DNA from: Legionella worsleiensis
Lineage (GTDB): Bacteria; Pseudomonadota; Gammaproteobacteria; Legionellales; Legionellaceae
Length of the DNA: 64,000 nt
Assembly: GCF_001467535.1 (NCBI RefSeq)
Contig: NZ_LNZC01000027.1
Coordinates: forward strand, 348,090 to 412,089
Direction of reading: 5' to 3'
The notes under the pieces are model-generated. The model did not search any database. It saw only the letters and a list, made by a program, of their open reading frames with translations, and had not been told where the DNA came from. Below are positions 17,875-27,213 of the stretch, in pieces. Positions within the stretch are counted from its first letter, which is position 1, and each line of letters opens with the position of its first letter. The translations under genes were made by a program, and so were the position numbers.

Positions 17875-18152
17875 TTTTTAGTTATAGCACCGTTCAGTCT
17901 GATTTGTTTTTACTATCGCAATTCAAAAATCCTTAAAAATTGATTTCAAAGTGATGTGTTTTTATTCTGATATTCATAAAAAATAAAATTCGTTGGCTAA
18001 ATGTATTGTCCACGAAGACATTCATCGTTATTATCTAAAAATAGTCTTTTAAAAAGATAAGAATTCTTTGATTCAGAGGAACCGCATAGAATTGTGCGGC
18101 ACCACCAAAATGTCATTTTAGTGGTGACATCATCATAAATAGGGAAGTTCGG

Positions 18153-19712
18153 GTGCTTATGTTAAGGATTCCAACAATAGCCGTTTGCTTTTTACTTAGC
18201 TCCTGCATGGTTGGACCTAATTTTAAAGAGCCTAATCAAAAAATAAGCAAAAATTGGCTCGATGTTAAATCATCTCTCAAACAAGCGCCCGTCCACAGTG
18301 CCAACTGGTGGAACGTATTTAACGACAAAACATTAACTTCCTTAATCGAAAACGGTTACAAAAATAATCTTTCATTACAAATTGCAGGCGTTCGTGTTTT
18401 GCAGGCCAGGGCTCAATTAGCGCAATCGGTGGGAGAGCTTTATCCTCAGCAACAAACGGTTAACGGCAACTATACCTATTGGAGAATTGGCGGCAGCGAG
18501 TTGCAATCGGTTTTACCCCCTAATTTTCTAACGGCATCCCTTGGTTTTTCAGCGAGTTGGGAAATTGACTTTTGGGGTAAATACCGTCGAGCCATTCTGT
18601 CTAATGATGCCGCATTCCTTGCCTCACTGGCTGCTTACGATCAAGCACTTGTTACGCTTACTGCAGATATAGCCAGTACCTTTGTCAACATCCGTACTCA
18701 AGAAGAGTTAATTCGGGTTACCAAAGCGAACATTCAAGTTCAGGCGGCAACCCTGCGCATCGCTAACTCACGTTTTAAAGGCGGTCAAACAAGCCTGCTT
18801 GATGTGGAACAAGCCCAAACAGAATTGGCAGAAACACAATCGAAACTTCCACAATATGTGAGCAATTTACAAAAACAAAAAGACAATCTGGCCGTGTTAT
18901 TGGGTACCACCCCTGACAATGTAGATGCCCTGCTCCATAGAAGTCACGGGATTCCCAAGGCATCGAAAAAAGTAGCCGTAGGAATTCCTAAAGAAGTGAT
19001 TGCCAGAAGACCTGATATTTACCAAGCTCGAATGGAAGCCATAGCCCAGTCAGAAGCTATAGGAGCAATCAAGGCAAATCTTTATCCGTCTTTATCACTT
19101 AACGGTAATTTTTCTTTTGCCTCTAATAATATAGGCAGCACGTCAATTAATGATTTGTTTAACTGGTCTAATCGCACAATCAATGCAGGCCCTTCTGTGA
19201 TATGGCCTTTCTTAAATTATGGTCAAATAACAAACTCTGTGCGAGTGCAAGATGCCGTATTTCAACAGTCGTTGTTAAATTACCAAAATCTGGTTCTCAA
19301 GGTACAACAAGAAGTTCAGGATAATATCACTCAGTATGTCGAATCTCAAAAAACAGAATATTCATTGACCAAAGCGAATAGCTCCGCAAAACGCTCAACT
19401 CAATTGGCCATTATCCGTTATAAAGAAGGCGAGTCGGATTACACCACTGTCTTGAACGCAATACAGCAACAACTGCGTGTTCAAACCTCTTTAACCAGTG
19501 CCAAGGGCGATGTTTCACAATCACTTATTGCCCTTTACCGTTCACTTGGCGGAGGCTGGCAAATTCGAAATGGGAATGATATTGTTTCTAATCAGGTTAA
19601 AGATCAAATGGCAACAAGAACAAATTGGGGTAATCTATTAAATCAAGCAAATCACCAAAAACCCCAAACAAAAAAAGAACAAGTAAAACAACTTTATCTA
19701 CCAACCTGGTAA
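18153..19712 (+). CDS. RND efflux outer-membrane lipoprotein (OprM/NodT family)
   Basis: 519 residues from a GTG at 18153, with AGGGA at seven bases; the ATG two codons later has poorer spacing. The lipobox is LLSSC within a 20-residue signal, so the protein is lipid-anchored. The two repeated outer-membrane efflux domains follow (about 60-255 and 275-460), with SWEIDFWGKYRRA and RRPDIYQARMEAIAQ as family signatures. It forms the trimeric exit channel for the pump encoded directly downstream. The membrane-fusion gene begins in its stop codon. A C-terminal polar tail (about 480-519) is longer than usual. Confidence 0.93.
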   Translation: MLMLRIPTIAVCFLLSSCMVGPNFKEPNQKISKNWLDVKSSLKQAPVHSANWWNVFNDKTLTSLIENGYKNNLSLQIAGVRVLQARAQLAQSVGELYPQQQTVNGNYTYWRIGGSELQSVLPPNFLTASLGFSASWEIDFWGKYRRAILSNDAAFLASLAAYDQALVTLTADIASTFVNIRTQEELIRVTKANIQVQAATLRIANSRFKGGQTSLLDVEQAQTELAETQSKLPQYVSNLQKQKDNLAVLLGTTPDNVDALLHRSHGIPKASKKVAVGIPKEVIARRPDIYQARMEAIAQSEAIGAIKANLYPSLSLNGNFSFASNNIGSTSINDLFNWSNRTINAGPSVIWPFLNYGQITNSVRVQDAVFQQSLLNYQNLVLKVQQEVQDNITQYVESQKTEYSLTKANSSAKRSTQLAIIRYKEGESDYTTVLNAIQQQLRVQTSLTSAKGDVSQSLIALYRSLGGGWQIRNGNDIVSNQVKDQMATRTNWGNLLNQANHQKPQTKKEQVKQLYLPTW

Positions 19713-20869
19713 TGTTTATGAATTCAGACAAAAAAACAATGTTGTTAAAAAAAACTGCCCTAGGGTTCGCAATTCTTTTTGTCATTTATACTTTGGCACA
19801 ATGGTATAAAGGCAATACACTACCCTCGCTGCCACCACCAGCAGTGATCACTCAAAAACCGAAACTAATGGAAGTGACCGAATACATCACCCAAACTGGA
19901 AATACTGTTGCATTTAATTCAGTCGATTTAGTTGCCAGGATTGAAGGCTATCTTGATTCACAAAAATTTGTCGATGGTTCCTATGTAAAAAAAGGACAAG
20001 AACTTTTTATTATCGAACCCAAACCCTATTATGAGCAATTAAAAGCAGCTGAAGCCACTGTCGCAGCTCAAAAGGCTGCTTATGCTTTTGCTAAAGCAGA
20101 ATATGAACGCCAGCAATTAATGTATAAACAGAACGCAACGTCTTTAAAGAGCGTTGAAAAATGGGCATCTAAAAAAGATGAATCAAAAGCAGAAATTGAT
20201 AAAGCGGTTGCTGATGCTGAGGTTGCCGCCATTAATTACAGTTACACCCATGTGAATGCGCCGTTTGATGGCAGAATGGGACGCCATCTTGTCGATCCAG
20301 GCAACCTGGTAGGAAATGGTGCTGCCACAAAATTGGCAACAATTGAGCAAATCAAACCCATTTACGTCTACATATACCTCAATGAACTGGATTTGCTCCA
20401 CTTGCGTGCTGAAGCTAAAAAAAGAGGGCTTAATTCCTCTGATGTTTCCAAAATACCCGTTTTTGTCGGATTGCAATCACAAACTGATTTTCCTTATGAA
20501 GGAACACTGGACTTTGTAAACACTGGATTAAACTCCTCAACCGGAACTATGGAGTTTAGAGCATTATTAGCAAACAAGCAGCTTGATCTTGTTCCAGGGC
20601 TTTTTGTTAAGGTACGCATTCCCGTATCAGAACCGTCTAAAAAACTCACCATACCGGATACAGCAATTCAATACGACCAAATTGGACCCTACATTTTAAC
20701 CGTTGATGCAAATAATAACGTGGTGCTTAAACGAGTTGTGATTGGTAGCTCAAATAATGGGTTAAGGGCTATTCTTGAAGGATTGGACGCACAGGACAAT
20801 GTCATCGTTTCTGGGCTGCAGAATGCAACACCAAGCCATCAAGTAGCGCCAAAAATGCAAGATAATTGA
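19712..20869 (+). CDS. RND efflux membrane-fusion protein (AcrA/MexA-like)
   Basis: 385 residues. The ATG overlaps the previous TAA by one base. One N-terminal transmembrane helix (LGFAILFVIYTLAQW) anchors it. Then come a beta-barrel/lipoyl half (VARIEGYLDSQKFVDGSYVKKGQELFIIEP), a helical hairpin (about 110-175) and the second lipoyl half with INYSYTHVNAPFDGRMGRHLV. It links the inner-membrane pump to the outer-membrane channel. The hairpin is short, in keeping with AcrA-type adaptors. Confidence 0.93.
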   Translation: MFMNSDKKTMLLKKTALGFAILFVIYTLAQWYKGNTLPSLPPPAVITQKPKLMEVTEYITQTGNTVAFNSVDLVARIEGYLDSQKFVDGSYVKKGQELFIIEPKPYYEQLKAAEATVAAQKAAYAFAKAEYERQQLMYKQNATSLKSVEKWASKKDESKAEIDKAVADAEVAAINYSYTHVNAPFDGRMGRHLVDPGNLVGNGAATKLATIEQIKPIYVYIYLNELDLLHLRAEAKKRGLNSSDVSKIPVFVGLQSQTDFPYEGTLDFVNTGLNSSTGTMEFRALLANKQLDLVPGLFVKVRIPVSEPSKKLTIPDTAIQYDQIGPYILTVDANNNVVLKRVVIGSSNNGLRAILEGLDAQDNVIVSGLQNATPSHQVAPKMQDN

Positions 20870-20949
20870 TGGATAATAAATAAAAAAAGGACACCGGCTT
20901 GCGATTGCCATTTGAGCAGAGCAGCAATTGAGGGAGAGTATCAGTTTAA

Positions 20950-23900
20950 ATGATTTCAAAATTTTTTATAGAACGCCCCGTGTTGGCGAATGTGATAGCC
21001 CTCTTCCTGGTTTTTATCGGTTTAATTGCCATATACGTATTACCTGTAGCTCAATACCCGGCCATTGTGCCACCTACAATACAGGTTACGGCCAATTATC
21101 CCGGAGCTGATGCAAAGACGCTGATTAATACCGTGGCTCTTCCTATCGAACAACAGGTCAATGGTGTTGAAGACATGCTGTACATGCAATCGACGAGCAC
21201 TAACAGCGGCACGTACAATTTGATCGTTACCTTTGCGATTGGAACTGACCTCAATTATGCGCAAGTACTTGTGCAAAATCGTGTTCAGGCAGCTATGGCT
21301 CAACTGCCTGAATCAGTGCAAAAACAAGGCGTCGTAGTTCAACAAAAATCAACCGCAATACTTCAGTTTATTACCTTAACATCCAAAAATAATGAGTATG
21401 ACGGAGTCTTTCTTGACAGCTATGCAGAAATAAATATGCAAGATGAACTATCACGTTTACCCGGTGTGGGTAATGTCGTGGTATTTGGTTCTGGAAGCTA
21501 TGCCATGCGTATCTGGCTGGACCCCGGCAAAATGCAAGCATTTTCTTTAAATCCCAGTGATGTGATTAACGCAATCAGCTTCCAGAATAAAGAGGTTTCA
21601 GCAGGACAACTTGGTGCACCGCCAACCGTTGGCGATCAGTCTTATCAGTTTACTGTTAATGTACCGGGACAGCTGGCTGATGCCAATCAATTTGCCAACA
21701 TCATCATTAAAACTGTAGATACTTCTGCAAATGAAACTTCCAATGCCAGCAGTGCGGCACAAATCGTTCGCATTAAAGATGTAGGTCGTGTTGAACTGGG
21801 TTCTTCCAGTTACAACCAGCTTGCCAAATTTAATGGAAAACCAACAGCGGCTATTGGTATTTATCAATTACCCGGAGCTAATGCCCTTGATGTTGCCAAT
21901 GAAGTAAGAAAAACCGTTGCCAAAATGGCTCTGAAATTTCCTCCAGGCTTGCAATACGACATACCGTTTGATACCACCATGTTTGTTAAAGCATCGATCA
22001 CTGAGGTATATAAGACATTGATTGAAGCCGGCATTCTGGTATTGATTGTTATAGTAGTATTTTTGCAAAATTTCCGAGCCACACTTGTTCCTGCAACAAC
22101 TGTACCTGTAACCATTATTGGAACATTCTTTGCCTTAATGTTAATGGGATATTCCATTAATTTACTTACCCTGTTTGGTCTTGTTCTGGCAATAGGTATT
22201 GTTGTTGATGATGCTATTGTTATTGTTGAAGGCGTAACACAGCATATAGAACGTGGGCTCTCACCTAAAGAATCATCAATAAAAGCAATGAAAGAACTTT
22301 TTGGCCCCATTCTGGGTATCACTATGGTACTCATGGCCGTTTTCATTCCCGCAGGCTTTATGCCTGGCCTTACTGGCGCCATGTATGCTCAATTTGCTCT
22401 GGTCATTGCTGCAACTGCTTTCATAAGCGCCATCAATGCAATGACCCTTAAACCAACTCAATGTGCGCTGTGGCTAAAACCTGTTGATACATCAAAACCA
22501 AAAAATATATTCTTTCAGGCTTTTGATAAACTATACAACCCGTTAGAAGACGCTTATGTACGATTTATTGACAAGCTTGTGCATCATAGTGTGAAAGTTT
22601 GTCTGATCGGCGCAGGTTTGGTTTTTCTGGCCATTTTTGGTTTGACACGCATTCCTACAGGCTTTATACCCGTTGAAGATCAGGGATATCTTGTTTTAAA
22701 TGTGCAGTTACCTGATGGCGCCAGTCTGCAACGCACCGATAAAGTATTAAGTGAATTGACAAAAAAAGTTTCGGCTATTGATGGGATAGAAAATGTCATA
22801 GCAATCGATGGAATATCGCTTTTAGACAATAATTCCAGTCTTTCAAATGCTGGCGTTATGTATTTAATATTCAAGGATTGGAGTTTAAGAGGTAAATCAG
22901 AAAATCTTTTAGCACTTTATACCAAACTCAATCAAGTAGCCAAAGAGACACTAAACGCCAAAGTTATGGTAGTAGTACCGCCCTCTATTCAGGGCCTTGG
23001 GCTATCAGGTGGATTTCAAATGCAGATAGAACTGCAAGATGGGACTTTTGATTATAATAAATTGCAACAAGTTACCGATCAATTCATCAACCAAGGAAAA
23101 CTGCAACCGGCAATACAAAATCTGATCACGTCATTTAGAGCAAATGTGCCGCAAGTATCTGCCCCCATTAATCGCACCAAGGCTGAGGCACTTGGGGTTC
23201 GTATTGGGGATGCTTTTGATACCCTGCAAACGTATCTTGGCTCGTCCTATGTCAATTTATTCACTAAATTTGGCCAAGTGTTTCAGGTGTACGTTCAGGC
23301 AGATGCAAGCTCTCGTAGCACTGCTGATAATTTAAGAAATTATTACGTAAAAAATCAGGCGGGCTCTATGGTTCCCCTGGGTACATTAACTGACGTCAGT
23401 CCTGCCGTTGGGCCTGCGATTATTTCACTTTATAACCTTTATCCCTCAAGTAACATTAACGGCATTTCGGCAAAAGGATTTAGTTCAGGTCAAGGAATAC
23501 AGACCATGGAACAAATGGCTAAAGAGCAATTACCCCCGGGGCTCTCCTATGAATGGACAAGTACAGCGTATCAGGAAAAAGCGGCGGGCAACATGAGTTA
23601 TTATATTTTTGCCATGTCTCTTGTTCTTGTTTATCTGATTTTAGCGGGTCAATATGAAAACTGGCTAATCCCAAGTTCTATCATTTTTAGCGTACCTTTA
23701 ACTTTGATTGGTACCGCACTGGCATTAATGACCTTGGGAATGGATAACAACATGTATACTCAAATTGGTTTATTGCTATTAATCGCTTTAGCCACCAAGA
23801 ATGCCATATTGATCGTTGAAGTAGCCAATGAACATCGGCAAATACATAAAAAATCAATATTTGAATCAGCGGTACTCGGCGCAAAAACTCGTTTTCGCCC

Positions 23901-24114
23901 TATTTTGATGACTTCCTTTGCATTTATTATGGGGGTTATGCCCTTGGTATTTGCAAGTGGTGCTGGTGCTAACGCCCGAAAATCAATAGGAATTGCTGTA
24001 TCCAGCGGGATGCTAGCATCAACCTGCCTTGCAGTAGTATTTGTTCCTGTTTTTTATGTACTTCTGGAAACCTGGCAAGAAAAAAGAAAAGAAAACAAAA
24101 AAAAAGGCCAATAG
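20950..24114 (+). CDS. RND multidrug efflux transporter (AcrB/HAE1 family)
   Basis: 1054 residues, full AcrB length. The start MISKFFIERPVLANVIALFL is typical. The proton-relay acids are in helix 4 (GIVVDDAIVIVEG, Asp420/Asp421) and the lysine in helix 10 (ALATKNAILIVE, Lys950). Two large periplasmic loops are present. Substrates cannot be read from sequence. There is no TetR or LysR regulator beside the operon, so control must come from elsewhere. The gene order OMF-MFP-RND is unusual, because MFP-RND-OMF is more frequent. Confidence 0.95.
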   Translation: MISKFFIERPVLANVIALFLVFIGLIAIYVLPVAQYPAIVPPTIQVTANYPGADAKTLINTVALPIEQQVNGVEDMLYMQSTSTNSGTYNLIVTFAIGTDLNYAQVLVQNRVQAAMAQLPESVQKQGVVVQQKSTAILQFITLTSKNNEYDGVFLDSYAEINMQDELSRLPGVGNVVVFGSGSYAMRIWLDPGKMQAFSLNPSDVINAISFQNKEVSAGQLGAPPTVGDQSYQFTVNVPGQLADANQFANIIIKTVDTSANETSNASSAAQIVRIKDVGRVELGSSSYNQLAKFNGKPTAAIGIYQLPGANALDVANEVRKTVAKMALKFPPGLQYDIPFDTTMFVKASITEVYKTLIEAGILVLIVIVVFLQNFRATLVPATTVPVTIIGTFFALMLMGYSINLLTLFGLVLAIGIVVDDAIVIVEGVTQHIERGLSPKESSIKAMKELFGPILGITMVLMAVFIPAGFMPGLTGAMYAQFALVIAATAFISAINAMTLKPTQCALWLKPVDTSKPKNIFFQAFDKLYNPLEDAYVRFIDKLVHHSVKVCLIGAGLVFLAIFGLTRIPTGFIPVEDQGYLVLNVQLPDGASLQRTDKVLSELTKKVSAIDGIENVIAIDGISLLDNNSSLSNAGVMYLIFKDWSLRGKSENLLALYTKLNQVAKETLNAKVMVVVPPSIQGLGLSGGFQMQIELQDGTFDYNKLQQVTDQFINQGKLQPAIQNLITSFRANVPQVSAPINRTKAEALGVRIGDAFDTLQTYLGSSYVNLFTKFGQVFQVYVQADASSRSTADNLRNYYVKNQAGSMVPLGTLTDVSPAVGPAIISLYNLYPSSNINGISAKGFSSGQGIQTMEQMAKEQLPPGLSYEWTSTAYQEKAAGNMSYYIFAMSLVLVYLILAGQYENWLIPSSIIFSVPLTLIGTALALMTLGMDNNMYTQIGLLLLIALATKNAILIVEVANEHRQIHKKSIFESAVLGAKTRFRPILMTSFAFIMGVMPLVFASGAGANARKSIGIAVSSGMLASTCLAVVFVPVFYVLLETWQEKRKENKKKGQ

Positions 24115-24274
24115 TATCGAAATAGAGAATAAAACGAATAAATCTATTACCCGAGGGTAAATGGGATAAATCTGAGGAGTCTAAACTGCCATCAGGCCGC
24201 TCTACCCCAAAAAATTCTCGATAAAACCCATTTATTCATATTTCCTTAATGCTTGGTGTGTATCATATTACTAA

Positions 24275-25993
24275 ATGTTTAAAAAAATGCCAGGCTACCG
24301 AGAAATGATAAACGATGACTTTGATTTTGATTTTGAACTGTTCCAGTTGAATAGTAATGAGGAATACCTTCAAGATATTCTCATCACAGACACCTCATCT
24401 TTAGACTTACCACTGTCTCTTGCGCAACCAGTTCTTAGCTGCGCTGACGATACTTCTGATCTTCCTGATTTGTTTGCAGTTGAACCTGTAGAGAGCTCAG
24501 AGTTACCTGAAGTTTCTCCTCTGCCACCGCTACTTGATAAAACAAATAATCTCCCAGAACATGATGCACCTGACTTGCTTGCACCAAATGCTCCTTTTCT
24601 GGATGTTCCGCCGGGTGAACGCTCTGCTTCGCCTATTTTGTTCACGTCAGAAACTCCTTTTATGGATGCTCCACCGGGTGAAGTGGTTATAGATAATCCT
24701 GAAATACTGTCTTCAGACAGTTTTGGCAAAAATGTGCGTAAACGAGCTTATCGCAGTACCGATTCCTTTTTTACGGCTCACGCTGCCAGCACAAAAAATC
24801 AACGCACTGCAAAAGGAAAACAAACAACTCTATCATTTGAGCGACTGACCCAAGCTAAATATCAACAGTATTATAAACCCTTATTCGAACTGGGCTATAA
24901 ACAAGAGACAATACTCCAACTGTTGTCAAAACCAAGTTACAAGTTAACCATTGGAAAACTTATCAAAGTTCACAATGAATTAATAGAACAACTGAACGAA
25001 GAGAATTTAGGACATGAAGATTTAGTAAAAGTCGCTTTGCATAGTGGCGGATTTAATAATCTTGATGCGTTTAAAAATAATTACAACCATTTAAAAGAAC
25101 TGGGCTATTCGGGAAAACAGATTGTTTCAGTGGCCTCTCATGATGGTGGTTCATTAAATCTTGAGTACTTAATATCCTATCACGAGAAACTAGTAATAAT
25201 AAAAAAATTCAGCTTTAATGAAATGACCTCCATAGCGTCGAGAAATGGGGGGTCACATAATATAGAAGCTCTTTCTGAAAAATACGACGATCTCAATAAT
25301 AATTTCACCAAAGAGCAAATAATTAGAATGGTATCGAGGGATGGCGGATCAAAAAATCTTTACATCGTACTGAAGCACTATGAAAAGCTCTGTAATCTTG
25401 GATTTTGTCCGAGATTAATCGTTAATGCAATATCCCATCATGGTGGTTCCAAGAATATAAAAGCACTAATAAAATACTATGATAGGCTACATACACTTAG
25501 GTTTACCAATCAACAGATGTCTAGTATAGCTGGGCATTGCGGTGGTAGGTTGAACATAAAAGCAGTAGTTAAATATGGTGTTCATCTCAATATTCGCGGA
25601 TTTAAGAATGAAGATATTGTCTTGATGGCATCGAACAATTGCGGCCATATGAATTTGCAAATTGTCATGGATAATTTCAAAAGATTCCGTTTCCACGGAC
25701 TCTCTCCGGATGAAATAACCAGAAAGTCGTCTCGGTATTACGGTGCCAAACAGCTTCTTGACAGTCTACCGCGAAATTCAGATTTCGATAAAACCCCCTC
25801 TTATTTAATGCGCTTTTTAATTGAACGGCTTCCACCTGAGTTGAAACCATCTGAGCCTGAAATGTCGTTAACAATGGCACAAGTCAGCGACCCTTTACCT
25901 AAAAGAGGATTAAGAACTCTTTTCTTCCAACGACCGATTATAACACCACCTGAATTCGACGAAACAATACAACCGTATTTCAATCCTGAGTAA
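24275..25993 (+). CDS. TALE-like repeat protein, candidate DNA-binding effector
   Basis: 572 residues. Residues 1-150 are acidic and Pro-rich and hold a ten-residue motif twice (APFLDVPPGE at 106-115, TPFMDAPPGE at 127-136). A basic patch near 150-185 (KNVRKRAYRS, KNQRTAKGKQ) may be a nuclear signal. From 245 to about 500 there are seven repeats of 32-34 residues and one half repeat, starting at 245, 278, 312, 344, 377, 410, 443 and 476. Each has the TALE form F-x-x-x-x-I-V-x-x-A-S-x-x-G-G. The residues at positions 12/13, read as base-specifying pairs, are HS, HD, RN, RD, HH, HC, NN and RY. A degenerate repeat precedes at about 208. The ATG has no clear ribosome site; later ATGs at 24287 and 24305 are possible. 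Confidence 0.85.
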   Translation: MFKKMPGYREMINDDFDFDFELFQLNSNEEYLQDILITDTSSLDLPLSLAQPVLSCADDTSDLPDLFAVEPVESSELPEVSPLPPLLDKTNNLPEHDAPDLLAPNAPFLDVPPGERSASPILFTSETPFMDAPPGEVVIDNPEILSSDSFGKNVRKRAYRSTDSFFTAHAASTKNQRTAKGKQTTLSFERLTQAKYQQYYKPLFELGYKQETILQLLSKPSYKLTIGKLIKVHNELIEQLNEENLGHEDLVKVALHSGGFNNLDAFKNNYNHLKELGYSGKQIVSVASHDGGSLNLEYLISYHEKLVIIKKFSFNEMTSIASRNGGSHNIEALSEKYDDLNNNFTKEQIIRMVSRDGGSKNLYIVLKHYEKLCNLGFCPRLIVNAISHHGGSKNIKALIKYYDRLHTLRFTNQQMSSIAGHCGGRLNIKAVVKYGVHLNIRGFKNEDIVLMASNNCGHMNLQIVMDNFKRFRFHGLSPDEITRKSSRYYGAKQLLDSLPRNSDFDKTPSYLMRFLIERLPPELKPSEPEMSLTMAQVSDPLPKRGLRTLFFQRPIITPPEFDETIQPYFNPE

Positions 25994-26014
25994 TAATACA
26001 ATTCCCAAATTCAT

Positions 26015-26043
26015 CCTGACCCCGAATACAGCTTGGGGTCAGG
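26015..26043 (+). terminator. Hairpin after the TALE-like gene
   Basis: CCTGACCCC and GGGGTCAGG form a nine-base perfect stem with an 11-base loop, 22 bases after the stop. TGTAAAAAATT follows, not a U tract, so this is a plausible but not canonical terminator. Confidence 0.45.
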
Positions 26044-26156
26044 TGTAAAAAATTACCCATGATAAAACGTCCTGAAATCACTGTACTTTGAGGATGGTAA
26101 TTTCACTACCATAGTTTATGATGGTATAAATACATTATAAAAAAAGGATTTTTTAA

Positions 26157-27146
26157 ATGAACGTATTCACTATTGAAGAGCATTTTCCAACGCTAGTTAC
26201 CCCGAATAAAAAGATTTCGTTTAACGAGCTTATTGACGAAATTCAAATCAATAAAGCAGTCATTGATCAATTGCTTCTAAAAAAAGGGGCATTATTGTTT
26301 CGAGGATTTCCCATAGATACGCCCGAACAGTTTTCTCATTTTATAGACGCTCTCAAACTGGGAAAAAAAGTTAATTATCTACTGGGTGACAGTCCTCGTG
26401 ATAAGGTAAAAAAACAGGTGTACACCTCAACCGAAACTCCGGCAAAATTTCATCTTCCGCTTCATCAGGAACTTTCTTATATCAACAAATTTCCGCAACA
26501 CATTTACTTTTTCTGTCAAATCGCCCCATCATACCGTGGTGAGACCTTAATAGCAGATGCACGTCAAATATATCAATCTCTTGATCATGAGGTTATCCAA
26601 TATTTTAAGGATAAAGGCTTAATCTATTTATCCCGTTATTATTGCAAAGATAAAATCATGAAAACGCTTAACCGATTGGTTCGTTCGCACAAATCCTGGA
26701 CAGAGGTATTTGAAACGCAGAATAAATCAGAAGTGGAAAGCATTTGTCAAAATAATGAGGTCGAATTTCAATGGTTAGGGAAAGATTGGATCGAATTAAA
26801 ACAGTATAGACCGGCTTTAGTAACCCATCCCATCACTCAGGAAACGGTATGGTTTAATCAGGCACACTTGTTTGATTTTAATCCAAGACTCTTGGGGTTA
26901 CTTAACTATATAGGTGCAAAAATTCTCTACTGCCGTCCGTCAACAAAACTTCATGAAATACGATTTGGCGATAATAGCCCTATTCCCCGTTCCTATATTT
27001 ATCATATTCTCGATGTGCTGGAGAAAAAAACCGTTGCCTATCCTTGGCAAAAAGGAGATGTGATGGTGCTTGACAATATTCTCTCTATGCACGGCAGAGC
27101 CCCATTTAAAGGGAAAAGGCGTATTTTAACGGCTCTTACTACCTAG
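26157..27146 (+). CDS. TauD/TfdA-family Fe(II)/2-oxoglutarate dioxygenase
   Basis: 329 residues, AAGGA eight bases before the ATG. The fold is that of clavaminate-synthase/SyrP-like hydroxylases: His103-x-Glu105 in LPLHQELSYINKFP, the following FFCQIAPSYRGETLIADAR, and the distal His312 in LSMHGRAPF with the Arg of RRILTAL for 2-oxoglutarate. These enzymes hydroxylate amino acids, often for non-ribosomal peptides. The gene is convergent with an NRPS whose adenylation pocket resembles an Asn code, which suggests beta-hydroxylation of Asn or Asp, an inference only. The iron ligands are all present. Confidence 0.85.
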   Translation: MNVFTIEEHFPTLVTPNKKISFNELIDEIQINKAVIDQLLLKKGALLFRGFPIDTPEQFSHFIDALKLGKKVNYLLGDSPRDKVKKQVYTSTETPAKFHLPLHQELSYINKFPQHIYFFCQIAPSYRGETLIADARQIYQSLDHEVIQYFKDKGLIYLSRYYCKDKIMKTLNRLVRSHKSWTEVFETQNKSEVESICQNNEVEFQWLGKDWIELKQYRPALVTHPITQETVWFNQAHLFDFNPRLLGLLNYIGAKILYCRPSTKLHEIRFGDNSPIPRSYIYHILDVLEKKTVAYPWQKGDVMVLDNILSMHGRAPFKGKRRILTALTT

Positions 27147-27183
27147 TTTTTGTCGACTGCGTGGTGTCCATAGATTAGATTGA

Positions 27184-27213
27184 GTATCTCAGTTAGAGTT
27201 TAAACTGAGATAC
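27184..27213 (-). terminator. Hairpin at the 3' end of the NRPS gene
   Basis: GTATCTCAGTT and AACTGAGATAC form an 11-base stem with an eight-base loop that includes the NRPS stop codon. It lies in the 46-base gap between convergent genes and may serve both. No long U tract follows. Confidence 0.45.

Noticed and set aside
17630..17875. An 81-codon minus-strand open frame
   Set aside because: It is antisense to tRNA-Ser and tRNA-Arg and made of their sequence.
21864..22382. A 172-codon minus-strand frame inside the RND pump gene
   Set aside because: It is antisense to a strongly conserved transporter region and has no ribosome site.
24370..24729. A 119-codon minus-strand frame inside the TALE-like gene
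   Set aside because: It is antisense to the Pro/Asp-rich segment, whose composition keeps the opposite strand open.
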